A DNA stretch of 64,000 nucleotides from Pseudomonas paraversuta. GTDB taxonomy: Bacteria; Pseudomonadota; Gammaproteobacteria; Pseudomonadales; Pseudomonadaceae. A model generated the notes under the pieces. That model was not told the DNA's origin, searched no databases, and worked only from the letters and a program-made list of their open reading frames with translations. Below, one piece after another: positions 21,445-30,638 of this stretch. Positions within the stretch are counted from its first letter, which is position 1. Each line of letters begins with the position of its first letter. The stretch covers positions 457,896-521,895 of the forward strand of contig NZ_CAJFCL010000004.1 in assembly GCF_904063065.1 (NCBI RefSeq). Direction: 5' to 3'. Both the position numbers and the translations under genes were made by a program.

Positions 21445-21472
21445 GGGGGAACTCCTTTATCAAATGACTTGC

Positions 21473-21500
21473 AGGCGCGAGCTGTTGAAAGCTCGCGCCT
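21473..21500. repeat. REP-like palindrome
   Basis: AGGCGCGAGC and GCTCGCGCCT form a perfect 10-bp inverted repeat between the iron permease gene and the yaiI-like gene. It may end transcription of the iron permease mRNA. Confidence 0.65.
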
Positions 21501-21517
21501 ACAAGATATGGGGGCAA

Positions 21518-23416
21518 TTACGCGGTGTGCACGGGGCGCTTGCCACCCGGCTTGCTGCGGCCGTAGAGCACAATAATCGCCACGATTGCCAGCGCCTGCG
21601 CGCCCAGCGAGTAAGCATCGGCATGAATGCCCAGCCAGTCAAACTCGAAGAATGCCACTGGCCGCGTGCCAAAGATCCCGGCTTCTTGCAGTGCTTTGAC
21701 GCCGTGACCGGCGAACACCACCGACAGTGCGCACAGCAATGCGGCATTGATGCCGAAGAACAGGGCCAGCGGCAATTTGGCCGAGCCGCGCAGGATAATC
21801 CACGCCAACCCCATCAACAGCACCAGCGCCGTGGCACCGCCCGCCAATACCGCGTTGTGGCCTGCCGGACCGGCTTGGAGCCACAGGGTCTCGTAGAACA
21901 GGATCACTTCGAACAACTCCCGGTAAACCGAGAAGAACGCCAGGATCGCAAAGCCGAAACGCCCACCACCACCGACCAGGCTGCTCTTGATGTAGTCCTG
22001 CCACGCTGCCGCATGGCGGCGGTCGTGCATCCACACCCCCAGCCACAGCACCATGACGCTGGCAAACAAGGCCGTGCAGCCTTCCAGCAGTTCGCGCTGG
22101 GCGCCACTGACATCAATCACATAGGCCGCCAACGCCCAGGTCGCAAGGCCTGCAACCAGAGCCAGGGCCCAGCCCGCATTGACGCTGCGCACCGCCGATT
22201 GCTGGCCGGTGTTACGCAGGAAGGCGAGGATCGCCGCCAGCACCAGAATCGCTTCCAGGCCTTCGCGCAGCAGAATCAGCAAGCCCGAGATAAAGCTCAG
22301 GGACCAGCTCAAGCCATCGCTGCCCAATAGCCCGGCGGACTGCTTAAGCAAGGCTTTGGCCGCGTCCAGACGCTGCTCCACCTGTTCGGTGGGCAAGCCG
22401 TCCTGCAACGATTGCCGATAAGCCATCAAGGCTTTTTCGGTACTTTTACGCACGTTGCTGTCGACGTTATCCAGCGAACTTTCGACCAGCTCAAAACCTT
22501 CCAGGTAAGCCGCTACCGACAAGTCGTAGGCTTGTTCGCGATCACCGGCACGATAGGCCGCCAGGCTTTTGTCGAGGGTTTGCGCGGTGTAATCGAGCAA
22601 CTGCGCCGGGCCGCGCTTGACCTGTGGTGGCACGGCGCGCTGAGCACGGAAAGTGGCGGTCGCTTCAGGCCCCTCAGCAACCAGCACCTCGTTAGGTGTG
22701 AGACGGGCAAGGTCTGCCAGGTTGTACGTCTTGTCCGCTTTGGCAGCCGTCGGATTGACACTCAACCCCGCGATATAGGTCGCCAGGTCCCAACGCTGAC
22801 GCTCATCCAGCTGATCGGCAAACGACGGCATATCCGTGCCTTCAATGCCCAGGCCCAGGGTGTTGAAAATCCCATAGAGGCTCAGACGATCAAGGCGTTG
22901 TGCATCGCGCAGGTTGGCCGGTGGTGGCGTCATGCCGACGCCTGCCGGGCCATCGCCGGCCCCGGTCGGGCCATGGCACACCGAACAATGCTGGGCAAAC
23001 AATGGTGCACCGCGGGTCGGATCCGGGGTGATGACAGGGGCCTGGCTGACCTCGTAGGCCAGTGCCAGTCTGGCACCCAACTGGCGCGCCTCGCGGGCCA
23101 CGCTCGCACCATCGGTACGCTGCTCAATGGCTGACTGCAAGGCACTGACGCCCTGCACCAGTTCCGCACGCTCAGGGCGGTGCGGCAAGTCTGCGACCAG
23201 ACCCTTGAGAACCGTCAAAAACTCCAGCTGTTCGCGGTACTCGGTGTCATCGATGACCTTGCCATCTTCAACTGTAGGCGGGTAATCCGCACCGATGTAG
23301 TCGATCAGATGCAGCGCTTGTGAGGCGCCTTCCGGGGAGTTGGCAGACACAGCAAGGCTGCACAACGCGAACACTGGCACTATCAGCCAGGCTAAAAAAC
23401 GCGAGCGGGCGGTCAT
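21518..23416 (-). CDS. Cytochrome c-FTR1 family iron permease
   Basis: This 632-residue fusion has a signal peptide (to about residue 25) and a periplasmic helical part. A c-type cytochrome domain follows with heme motif CSVCH at residues 144-148 and a likely distal Met in GTDMPSF. The C-terminal FTR1 permease has about seven helices and both iron-binding REXXE motifs (REGLE and RELFE). FTR1 couples oxidation of ferrous iron to ferric uptake, so the heme domain probably carries the electrons. The gene stands 66 bp after lysE on the same strand. Confidence 0.93.
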   Translation of the reverse strand: MTARSRFLAWLIVPVFALCSLAVSANSPEGASQALHLIDYIGADYPPTVEDGKVIDDTEYREQLEFLTVLKGLVADLPHRPERAELVQGVSALQSAIEQRTDGASVAREARQLGARLALAYEVSQAPVITPDPTRGAPLFAQHCSVCHGPTGAGDGPAGVGMTPPPANLRDAQRLDRLSLYGIFNTLGLGIEGTDMPSFADQLDERQRWDLATYIAGLSVNPTAAKADKTYNLADLARLTPNEVLVAEGPEATATFRAQRAVPPQVKRGPAQLLDYTAQTLDKSLAAYRAGDREQAYDLSVAAYLEGFELVESSLDNVDSNVRKSTEKALMAYRQSLQDGLPTEQVEQRLDAAKALLKQSAGLLGSDGLSWSLSFISGLLILLREGLEAILVLAAILAFLRNTGQQSAVRSVNAGWALALVAGLATWALAAYVIDVSGAQRELLEGCTALFASVMVLWLGVWMHDRRHAAAWQDYIKSSLVGGGGRFGFAILAFFSVYRELFEVILFYETLWLQAGPAGHNAVLAGGATALVLLMGLAWIILRGSAKLPLALFFGINAALLCALSVVFAGHGVKALQEAGIFGTRPVAFFEFDWLGIHADAYSLGAQALAIVAIIVLYGRSKPGGKRPVHTA

Positions 23417-23482
23417 TAATAAATCCGGATGGAAATGAGAAGTAACACATTGTTCACTTCCAATGACCGTGACTCAAGATCT

Positions 23483-24115
23483 TTAGCTGGTGGCGCGGTG
23501 CAGCGTCGCCAGAAAGCCTGCCGCACCGACGAACAAACCGGCAAAAGTGCGGTTCATGCGCCGCTGTTGCGTGGGCGTGCGCAGCAAGCGCAGGACTTTC
23601 GAAGCCAGACCGGTGTAGCCGGCCATGACGATAAGGTCGACACAAATCATGGTCACACCCAGGGTCAGGTACTGGCTCACCAGCGGTGCACTCGGGTCGA
23701 CGAACTGCGGCAGGACCGCAAGCATGAATACCAGCGCCTTGGGGTTGCTGACGTTCACCAGAAATCCTCTGAAGATCAGCGCCAGCGGCTTGCCAATGGG
23801 GCGCACGGCAGCGTTATCGCTGAGGTCCGCCGGCAATGCACGCCATTGTTTGACCGCGAGGTAAACCAGGTAAGCCACGCCAAACCATTTGATCGCATAG
23901 AAAGCGGTGGACGAGGCGGCGAGCACTGCGCCAACACCGGCGGCAATAATCGCAATCTGCAATGCCAGACCCAGTTGCAGGCCCAGGGCGTTCCAGTAAC
24001 CGCGCCAGAAACCGTATTGCAGGCCACACGACATCGAAGCAATAGCACCCGCACCGGGCGACAGGCTGATGACCCAGCAAGCAGCGAAAAAGGCCAACCA
24101 CGTTTCCAACGACAT
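23483..24115 (-). CDS. LysE/RhtB family amino-acid exporter
   Basis: This 210-residue inner-membrane protein has six helices and the LysE-family start WVISLSPGAGAIASMS (normally PGP; here PGAGA), the motif VNVSNPKALVFMLAVLPQF and a short basic loop. LysE proteins export amino acids or their analogues. The substrate is not deducible. The stop is 66 bp before the FTR1 gene, so the two could share a transcript. Confidence 0.9.
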   Translation of the reverse strand: MSLETWLAFFAACWVISLSPGAGAIASMSCGLQYGFWRGYWNALGLQLGLALQIAIIAAGVGAVLAASSTAFYAIKWFGVAYLVYLAVKQWRALPADLSDNAAVRPIGKPLALIFRGFLVNVSNPKALVFMLAVLPQFVDPSAPLVSQYLTLGVTMICVDLIVMAGYTGLASKVLRLLRTPTQQRRMNRTFAGLFVGAAGFLATLHRATS

Positions 24116-24203
24116 CCCACACCTCGGACAAATGCTGTAACAAGTCCTTAAGCTAATGCGCTGGCTGAAAATTGACCACTGATTTTTGTAGTTGGCCGCT
24201 ACC

Positions 24204-24289
24204 TGTGGGAGCCGGCTTGCCGGCGATGCTCACGACACGGTCTGACCGGGCTGCTGCAGGGTGCTATCGCTGGCAAGCCAGCTCCCACA
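24204..24289. repeat. REPIN-like inverted pair
   Basis: TGTGGGAGCCGGCTTGCCGGCGATG is mirrored by a right arm ending GGCAAGCCAGCTCCCACA. This is the classic Pseudomonas REP doublet. It lies just after the end of the mscS-type gene. Confidence 0.8.
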
Positions 24290-24299
24290 TCGGGCAGGG

Positions 24300-24857
24300 T
24301 CAAAGATCGCCTTCGCGCCAGCGCCGTACAGAGCGCTGGAAGAACAGGCTGTTGGGCACTTGCACCATGCTGCTGCCACTGCCGGATTCTGCAGGCTCGA
24401 TCAGGGTGGTGTAGAGCAGGTTGATGGCCACGACCCGGCCTTTGACCCCTGGCTTGTCCAGGGTGTCGAGCAGTTCCACCACGTCGCCAATCCGAAACGG
24501 GCCCACGGTGAAGATCAACACCGCACACAGCAGGTTGGACAGCACGCTCCACATGGCGAAGAAGGCAATCGCCGCAACCGCGACAAAACCCGAGAGGGCC
24601 GTCCACAGCACCGTGGCCGAAACGCCGAGGCGCTCGAGAACGAAGATCAAGGCACTGCCCATGATGAACCAGCGCAAGCCGCCCCGCAGCGGCATCAGCA
24701 GCTGCGGCGGAAACGGATAACGCTCGCTCAGTCGGGTCAGGAACCGGGCCACGATGCGCTGCGAGAAGTACCCCGCCAGCAGGATCAGCAAGATCTGCAG
24801 GGCAAGCCACAGCGGTGCTATCAGCTCGGCGGGAACTGGCAAATGCAGGGCTTCCAT
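24300..24857 (-). CDS. Small MscS-family mechanosensitive channel protein
   Basis: This 185-residue protein has three hydrophobic segments and an MscS beta-domain (GPFRIGDVVELL, then VVAINLLYTTLIEP and VQVPNSLFF). It lacks the large C-terminal vestibule domain of MscS (286 residues in E. coli) but fits the short Pseudomonas subfamily. The start overlaps the stop of the ABC-F gene (TGATG), so the two are translationally coupled. Confidence 0.88.
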   Translation of the reverse strand: MEALHLPVPAELIAPLWLALQILLILLAGYFSQRIVARFLTRLSERYPFPPQLLMPLRGGLRWFIMGSALIFVLERLGVSATVLWTALSGFVAVAAIAFFAMWSVLSNLLCAVLIFTVGPFRIGDVVELLDTLDKPGVKGRVVAINLLYTTLIEPAESGSGSSMVQVPNSLFFQRSVRRWREGDL

Positions 24858-26767
24858 CAGGACAGTGCTTCCAGCTCGGCCTGCAGGGTTTCCAGCAGCT
24901 CCAGGGCTTCCATCCAGCGCTCTTCGAGCTGACCTTCCAGCTGTTTGAGCTTGGCCTGATCGGCCAGCAACTCGCGCAATTCGTCTTTGCGCGCGGCTTC
25001 GTAGACGCCGCTGTCGCCCAGACTGGCTTCAATTTTGGCCAGTTTTTCATTGACCTTGCCCAGTTCGCTTTCAAGCTTGTCAGCTTCGCGCTTGTGCGGT
25101 GCCAACTGCTGACGCAGCGCTGCAGCAGCCTGACGCTGAGCCTTTTTATCGGTCTTGTCAGGATTGACCGGCGTGTTGCTGGCCGGCGCGTTGCGCAAGC
25201 GATAATCAGCCAGCCAGCGGGCGTAGTCTTCGAGGTCGCCGTCGAATTCCTGCACCTTGCCGTCTGCCACCAGCAGGAACTCATCCGTGGTGCTTTTGAG
25301 CAAATGCCGATCGTGGGACACCACCAGTACCGCACCGCTGAACTCTTGCAGAGCCATGGTCAGCGCCAGACGCATTTCGAGGTCAAGGTGGTTGGTGGGT
25401 TCGTCGAGCAGCAGCAGGTTCGGCCGGCCCCAGGCGATCAGCGCGAGGGCCAGACGGGCTTTTTCGCCGCCCGAAAAATTCAGTACCGGCTCGTCGATGC
25501 GCGCACCACGGAAGTCAAAACCGCCCAGGAAGTCGCGCAGGGTTTGCTCGCGCTCGGCCGGCGCCAGACGCTGCATGTGCAACAACGGGCTGGCTTTTGA
25601 GTCCAGCGAGTCGAGCTGATGCTGGGCAAAATAGCCGACAACCAGGTTCTCGCCTCGGGCCAGACGGCCCGACAACGGCTCCAGCTCGCCTGCGAGGTTT
25701 TTGATCAAGGTCGATTTACCGGCGCCGTTGGGGCCGAGCAAACCGATACGGGCGCCCGGGACCAACTGCAGCTTGACCTTCTCCAGGATGGTTTTGTCGC
25801 CATAGCCCAAACGGGCATCGGACAAATCCAGCAGCGGGCTGGACAGTTTGACCGCCTCGCGGAACACGAAATCGAACGGCGAGTCGACATGGGCCGCGCT
25901 CAGCTCTTCCATGCGTTCCAGGGCTTTGATCCGGCTCTGGGCCTGACGTGCCTTGGTGGCCTGGGCCTTGAAGCGGGCAATGTAGCTTTCCATGTGCGCA
26001 CGTTGCGCCTGCTGCTTCTCGTAGGCCTGTTGCTGCTGGGCCAGACGCTCGGCACGGGCGCGTTCGAAGGCGCTGTAACCACCGCGGTAAAGGGTGATTT
26101 TGCGCTGGTCAACGTGGGCGATGTTGTCGACCACGGCATCGAGGAAGTCCCGATCGTGGGAGATCAGCAGCAAGGTGCCCGGATAATTCTTGAGGAAGTC
26201 TTCGAGCCACAGGATGGCGTCGAGGTCCAAGTGGTTGGTCGGCTCATCGAGCAGCAACAAGTCGGACGGGCACATCAAGGCCTGCGCCAGGTTCAGGCGC
26301 ATCCGCCAGCCACCGGAGAAATCGGCTACCGGCCGATCCATCTGTTCGTTGGTGAAGCCCAGCCCGGCGAGCATTTTGCGGGCGCGGGCATCGGCAGTGT
26401 AGCCGTCCGCGCTGTCCAGCTCGGCATGCAGGCGCGCCTGTGCGGCGCCATCCTCGTCGGCTTCGGCCTTGGCCAGGTCGGCCTGCACCTGGCGCAGGCG
26501 CAAGTCGCCATCGAGCACGTAATCGATCGCGATGCGGTCGAGGGTGTCGATTTCTTGCCGCATGTGGGCAATCCGCCAGTCGGCCGGCAGCAGACAATCC
26601 CCGGAATCAGGCGTCAACTCACCCAGCAACAAGGCGAACAAAGTGGATTTACCGGCGCCGTTGGCGCCGACCAGACCGGCTTTGTGGCCGGCGTGCAGGG
26701 TCAGCTCGGCGTCTTCTAGCAGACGTTGCGGGCCACGCTGTAAAGTCAGGTTCTGAAGTCGGATCAT
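24857..26767 (-). CDS. ABC-F family ATPase (YheS-like)
   Basis: This 636-residue soluble protein has two ABC domains without membrane segments: Walker A GANGAGKST, signature FSGGWRMRL, then Walker A GPNGAGKST, signature FSGGEKARL. The linker and a C-terminal coiled coil rich in Lys/Glu are typical of the YheS branch, which acts on stalled ribosomes. The ATG at 26767 begins MIRLQNLTLQ; the frame to 26800 adds residues without a ribosome site. It leads a transcript with the downstream mscS-type gene. Confidence 0.94.
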   Translation of the reverse strand: MIRLQNLTLQRGPQRLLEDAELTLHAGHKAGLVGANGAGKSTLFALLLGELTPDSGDCLLPADWRIAHMRQEIDTLDRIAIDYVLDGDLRLRQVQADLAKAEADEDGAAQARLHAELDSADGYTADARARKMLAGLGFTNEQMDRPVADFSGGWRMRLNLAQALMCPSDLLLLDEPTNHLDLDAILWLEDFLKNYPGTLLLISHDRDFLDAVVDNIAHVDQRKITLYRGGYSAFERARAERLAQQQQAYEKQQAQRAHMESYIARFKAQATKARQAQSRIKALERMEELSAAHVDSPFDFVFREAVKLSSPLLDLSDARLGYGDKTILEKVKLQLVPGARIGLLGPNGAGKSTLIKNLAGELEPLSGRLARGENLVVGYFAQHQLDSLDSKASPLLHMQRLAPAEREQTLRDFLGGFDFRGARIDEPVLNFSGGEKARLALALIAWGRPNLLLLDEPTNHLDLEMRLALTMALQEFSGAVLVVSHDRHLLKSTTDEFLLVADGKVQEFDGDLEDYARWLADYRLRNAPASNTPVNPDKTDKKAQRQAAAALRQQLAPHKREADKLESELGKVNEKLAKIEASLGDSGVYEAARKDELRELLADQAKLKQLEGQLEERWMEALELLETLQAELEALS

Positions 26768-26817
26768 AATGGCGGCGGAGTCTACCAGCTTCCCTCTCAA
26801 CTGGCGCGAATTGCACT

Positions 26818-27282
26818 ATGCAGACTGACCTGTGGAATTACTGTTTGAACCTCTATGCCCGGCCCGGGGTAGAGCAAGCGTGTCTGAGCCTGCAAGCGCA
26901 GGGCCTGGATGTGTGCCTGTTGCTCTGTGCGGCCTGGTTGCAAGAGCGCGGGGTGGCTTGCAGCGAAGCGCGCCTTGAACATTTAAAAGTCTGCGCCGGG
27001 CCATGGCAACGCGAAGTGGTGCAACCGTTACGCCAGCTGCGGATCCGGTGGCGCGATGCGGCCGCACAGGATGATTCGCTGAGCGCGCTACGCATGCAAG
27101 TCAAGGCTTTGGAGCTGGAGGCTGAGCGTACGTTATTGCAACGCCTGGAGGCGGCAACACAAGGCTGGTCGTCAACCCGGTCCGGGGACAATTGCGACTG
27201 GTTGAACAAGATGGCGAGCAGTGCCAGCCATCCTGATTGCGACGCGCTGCACAGGCTGCGCGCCGCAATCAACCGCGCTTAG
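26818..27282 (+). CDS. TIGR02444 family protein
   Basis: This 154-residue, mainly helical protein matches the TIGR02444 family (LWNYCLNLYARPGVEQACLSLQ, DVCLLLCAAWL), which is conserved in pseudomonads next to algP and the ABC-F gene. No function is known. The stop overlaps the algP stop by three bases on the opposite strand. Confidence 0.9.
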   Translation: MQTDLWNYCLNLYARPGVEQACLSLQAQGLDVCLLLCAAWLQERGVACSEARLEHLKVCAGPWQREVVQPLRQLRIRWRDAAAQDDSLSALRMQVKALELEAERTLLQRLEAATQGWSSTRSGDNCDWLNKMASSASHPDCDALHRLRAAINRA

Positions 27283-28253
27283 GAAGCGCTGGAGGGGGTT
27301 GTAGCCGGGGTTGCTGCAGGTGCCGGAGTTGGCGCCGGCGCAGTGGCCACTGGTGCCGCAGCGGGGGTTGTAGCCGGTTTGGCAGCAGTGGCGGCCGGCT
27401 TGGCTGCCACAGGCTTTTTAACAGCCGGTTTGGCTGGTGCCTTGGCGGCTGGTTTAACCACAGGCTTGGCCGGCGCTTTGGCGGCTACGGCAGGTTTGGC
27501 GGCAGCAGGTTTGGCGGCGGGCTTGGCCGCTACGGCAGGCTTGGCTGCTGGTTTGGCCGCAGGCTTGGCGGCAGCGGTTTTGACCGCAGGTTTGGCCGCG
27601 ACTTTGGCAGGGGCTTTAGCCGGTGCTTTGGCCGCTGCCGGCTTGGCCGCAGGTTTTGCAGCAGCTGTTTTAGCGGCTGCTGGCTTGGCGGCAGGGGCTT
27701 TGGCTGCTACCGGCCTGGCCGCAGGCTTCACTGCCGGCTTTTGTGCAGGCGCTTTGGCGGCAGGTTTGGCGGCTGCTTTAACCGGAGCCTTCGCGGAGGA
27801 TTTAGCGGAGGCTTTTGCTGCCGATTTTTTGCTCGACGCTGCAGGCTTGGCATCGCGAGTCGACAGGGCTTTGCTTACTGCCTCTTTGACCCGGCCAATG
27901 CCCTGGGCCAGTTTCAGGCTTTCCTGGGCATCGCGTTTGAGCTGCAAAATGTAGGTACGGGTTTCGGTCTGACGATCCTTGAGTGTATCGAGCAGATGCT
28001 CGAGCTCTTTAACCCCAGCCTTGGCTTTGGACTGCGCCTTGGACTTGCCTGCGTTAGCAGCGTCCTGCAGTTTTTCACGCGCCTTGTGCAGTTTTTCCTG
28101 AGCTTTGCCGCGCTGTTTTTCAAGCTTGGCGAGCAGTTTCTCAGCATCAGCCAACGCTTGAGAACAAGCGTTTTCCAAATGCTCAAGCAGACTGCCTGAG
28201 AGCTGTTGGAGCAGGTGCAACGGCGTATTAACAGGCTTCTTGTTGGCCGACAT
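27279..28253 (-). CDS. algP: AlgP, histone H1-like regulator with KPAA repeats
   Basis: This 324-residue protein has two parts. Residues 1-140 form a helical domain (LLQQLSGSLLEHLENACSQA, with a long Lys/Glu/Gln coiled coil). From about residue 140 to the end it consists of Ala-Lys-Pro repeats of the KPAAKPA type, resembling eukaryotic histone H1. In P. aeruginosa AlgP (AlgR3) influences algD expression and the repeats bind DNA. The repeat copy number is known to vary between strains. It keeps the usual place upstream of the FKBP and algQ genes. A strong GGAGG site precedes the ATG. Confidence 0.95.
   Translation of the reverse strand: MSANKKPVNTPLHLLQQLSGSLLEHLENACSQALADAEKLLAKLEKQRGKAQEKLHKAREKLQDAANAGKSKAQSKAKAGVKELEHLLDTLKDRQTETRTYILQLKRDAQESLKLAQGIGRVKEAVSKALSTRDAKPAASSKKSAAKASAKSSAKAPVKAAAKPAAKAPAQKPAVKPAARPVAAKAPAAKPAAAKTAAAKPAAKPAAAKAPAKAPAKVAAKPAVKTAAAKPAAKPAAKPAVAAKPAAKPAAAKPAVAAKAPAKPVVKPAAKAPAKPAVKKPVAAKPAATAAKPATTPAAAPVATAPAPTPAPAATPATTPSSAS
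27290..27840. repeat. In-gene repeats encoding Ala/Lys/Pro units in algP
   Basis: Short GC-rich units containing GGCTTGGC or GGTTTGGC (minus-strand KPA codons) recur dozens of times with spacing of 12-15 bp. The unit order is imperfect. This is a likely site for slippage or unequal recombination that changes AlgP length. Confidence 0.85.
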
Positions 28254-28499
28254 GGTTTACCTCCTGGCTGAAGTGAGTGCGGCTCATACTAGACCTCTGT
28301 AGTAAGCGCCGCTAGGGCATGTTGACACTAACGATAGCTGTGGGTTGCATGGCACTGAGAAACTTGTGCCAGATCAATCTTTAAGCTGCGCCCCGAGTAA
28401 TTTTGTCGGGTGGCCAAACGTTTTTAAACCCCGAATAAAATCCGGAGTGCGCGCGTCGGCGCTGGCATAATCCCCCGCACTTCAGGCCGGAGAGTGCCC

Positions 28500-29165
28500 A
28501 TGCCGCGTTACCTATTCTTGACGTTGTTGTGCCTTGCCCCTTTGACCCATGCGGCCACAACGCCAGGCTCCGATGCTGCCCATGACCTCGCTTACAGCAT
28601 GGGCGCAAGCCTGGGTGAGCGTCTGCGTCAGGAAGTCCCCGAACTGCAACTGCAGGCGTTGATCGAAGGTCTGCGTACGGCTTACCAGGGCAAACCGCTG
28701 GCCTTGAGTGATGAGCGCATCGAGCAGATCCTCACCCTGCATCAGGCCCAGGCCGAAACCGCGTCAGCCCGCCCGCAGAGTGAAATGGCACTCGGCGCCG
28801 AGCGTGACTTTTTGTTGAAGGAAAAACAGCAACCACAGGCACGGGAGCTGGCTGACGGCATCATCCTCACCGAGCTCAAGCACGGCACAGGAGCCAGACC
28901 CGGCGTACAGGATTCGGTGTTGGTGAACTATGTAGGGCGGCTACCGGACGGCACCATATTCGACCAGAGCACTCAGCCTCAGTGGTTTCGCCTGGACAGC
29001 GTTATCGCGGGCTGGCGCAGTGCGCTGGTGCAGATGCCGGTCGGCGCCAAGTGGCGGCTGGCAATACCTTCCAGCCAGGCTTACGGCACAGAGGGTGCGG
29101 GAGATCTGATCGCGCCCTACACGCCCCTGGTATTTGAAGTCGAGTTGCTCGATATCAGAAAGTGA
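28500..29165 (+). CDS. FKBP-type peptidyl-prolyl isomerase (Mip/FkpA-like)
   Basis: This 221-residue secreted isomerase has a signal peptide ending near THAA, an N-terminal helical dimerisation domain (from about residue 25) and a C-terminal FKBP domain (VLVNYVGRLPDGTIFDQS, VQMPVGAKWRLAIPS, LVFEVELLDI). It catalyses proline isomerisation in the periplasm. The ATG at 28500 is preferred to the in-frame GTG at 28494 because the GGAGAG site lies just upstream. It sits in the conserved algP-FKBP-algQ order. Confidence 0.92.
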   Translation: MPRYLFLTLLCLAPLTHAATTPGSDAAHDLAYSMGASLGERLRQEVPELQLQALIEGLRTAYQGKPLALSDERIEQILTLHQAQAETASARPQSEMALGAERDFLLKEKQQPQARELADGIILTELKHGTGARPGVQDSVLVNYVGRLPDGTIFDQSTQPQWFRLDSVIAGWRSALVQMPVGAKWRLAIPSSQAYGTEGAGDLIAPYTPLVFEVELLDIRK

Positions 29166-29179
29166 GCGGCCCATAACGA

Positions 29180-29206
29180 AAAATGGCGCGCCATGCGCAC
29201 CATTTT
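29180..29206. terminator. Possible bidirectional terminator between FKBP gene and algQ
   Basis: AAAATGG and CCATTTT with inner CGC/GCG pairs form a hairpin between two convergent stops. The stem is imperfect. Confidence 0.5.
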
Positions 29207-29220
29207 CAACCCCGCCCCAC

Positions 29221-29706
29221 CTAAGCCTCGATGGCTTGAACTTCTTCTTTTTGCTTGTGCGCGTTGTGCAGCACTTCAATCAGACAGTCTTCGAGTTCAA
29301 ACCGCTCATGTAGCAGCTCTCCAAGCACCTGGAATTTCGCCGCCAGCTTTTCGCAGTCCGGACGGTGGTCCTTGCCATCGCATTGGTCGTTAAAATCCAG
29401 CGCGGCTTGTGTAATGGCTTCAAGTCTTGGGTAAATGGTACTGGCGACTTCAAGGCCTTTATCGTCTTCGAACGCTTTGGCTTCGTCGTTCAGCTGCTCA
29501 TAAATTTCGAAATGGCCTGCCGAAACGTAATCTACCAATACCTGGCAAAACTCCTTTTGGGTTTTACGCTTGGGATTGGAAGACCTTTGCTCTACATCGA
29601 CGGCATCGTAAGCCTTCACAAGTTCGCGGCGCTCATGCAACCAGTTATCAATTAGCTTGTGGACGCCATTAAAACGTTCCTGAGCACTCTGACATCTTTC
29701 TAGCAT
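29221..29706 (-). CDS. algQ: AlgQ/Rsd, anti-sigma-70 regulator
   Basis: This 161-residue Rsd/AlgQ-family protein starts [20 protein letters not shown] and has the conserved block [15 protein letters not shown]. It binds region 4 of sigma-70 and shifts polymerase use; in P. aeruginosa it affects alginate, siderophore and virulence genes. The start at 29706 fits family length; the frame to 29808 extends it without a ribosome site. It lies between the FKBP and dsbB genes, as in P. aeruginosa. Confidence 0.95.
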   Translation of the reverse strand: MLERCQSAQERFNGVHKLIDNWLHERRELVKAYDAVDVEQRSSNPKRKTQKEFCQVLVDYVSAGHFEIYEQLNDEAKAFEDDKGLEVASTIYPRLEAITQAALDFNDQCDGKDHRPDCEKLAAKFQVLGELLHERFELEDCLIEVLHNAHKQKEEVQAIEA

Positions 29707-29883
29707 GACGGTCTCTCTTCCCTTGTGGGCCCACGCCGCCTGACTGTAGCCAGGCCTGTCTGAACCCAAATGTGCAAAGCGCACCGGTATTGGGCGGCAT
29801 AATTCCAATAATGCGTGCGGGCCAGATTATGCCCGCACGGCAACTGCTTCAAGGTACCCACGAGAGAATGTTCATACAAGCGT

Positions 29884-30423
29884 TTAATACTTACTGCTAC
29901 TCCGGGTCGCAGGCGCACGGGGTTTGCGATAGTAAATCGAGCTGACGACCTGAAAGCCGCCAGCGATACTCAAGCCGACAAAGGCCAGCAGGCTTAGCTC
30001 GGGAATGCTCAGATCAAGCACGGTCCAGCTGATGTGTGCGCATACATCGTTTCCCCGATAGATCATCGAGAATATTTCATTCAGGGACAGGTCGCGCCAG
30101 ATACTGGCCAGATCGGGTTGGCAAAACATCAGCTGTTCGGGCGCCAGACGTTGCATCAGCACCTGTCTCAGTGCGCTCGCAGCGCCACCCAGGGCCAGCA
30201 GCATGGACGCAATGGAATAGCCCCACATGCCCGCACGACGCGGGCCATGCACATAGCCCATCAGGTTGACCAGGCATATCCCCAGCAAAAAGCCGCGTTG
30301 TGCCTGGCATAACAGGCAGGGCTCGAGCCCCACCCCGTATTCCAGGAACAATGAAGCGCCCATGGTCAAAGCCGCGGCCAGAAACACTAAAAGAAAAATG
30401 AACCGTGAGCATGCCAGGGACAT
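29884..30423 (-). CDS. dsbH: DsbB family disulfide bond formation protein (DsbH)
   Basis: This 179-residue inner-membrane protein has four helices, the first redox pair as CLLC (about residues 36-39) and the second pair as MFCQPD and DVCAH in the second periplasmic loop. It re-oxidises DsbA and passes electrons to quinone. P. aeruginosa has two DsbB proteins, and the one beside algQ is called DsbH; the symbol rests on this position. Confidence 0.9.
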   Translation of the reverse strand: MSLACSRFIFLLVFLAAALTMGASLFLEYGVGLEPCLLCQAQRGFLLGICLVNLMGYVHGPRRAGMWGYSIASMLLALGGAASALRQVLMQRLAPEQLMFCQPDLASIWRDLSLNEIFSMIYRGNDVCAHISWTVLDLSIPELSLLAFVGLSIAGGFQVVSSIYYRKPRAPATRSSSKY

Positions 30424-30638
30424 GGCTTTTCCGTAACAAAATAGACAGTCGATTACGGTAGATGAAAGCCATCAGCCCTTTCAAGGTCGCCCGCTAGGAA
30501 CTGTCCGAAAGAACGTACGCAATTGCCAATAGATCAGGTAATCCTTACGAATGGGCTTCGTAAGACATGTCAGCCAGTGTCGCGCTATCTGACCTGCAAC
30601 GTCCGGCTTGCGCCCATGCGCAAGCCGGACTGCGCCAT

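Noticed and set aside
23417..23482. Possible Fur box upstream of the iron permease gene
   Set aside because: The AATGAGAAG stretch matches the Fur consensus poorly; I cannot support the site by eye.
27237..28199. Long plus-strand frames (27237-28199 and 27343-27954) coding Gly/Arg- or Ala/Gly-rich proteins
   Set aside because: They are antisense reflections of the algP Ala/Lys/Pro repeats. Low complexity and GC content keep stops away; they have no ribosome site or homology.
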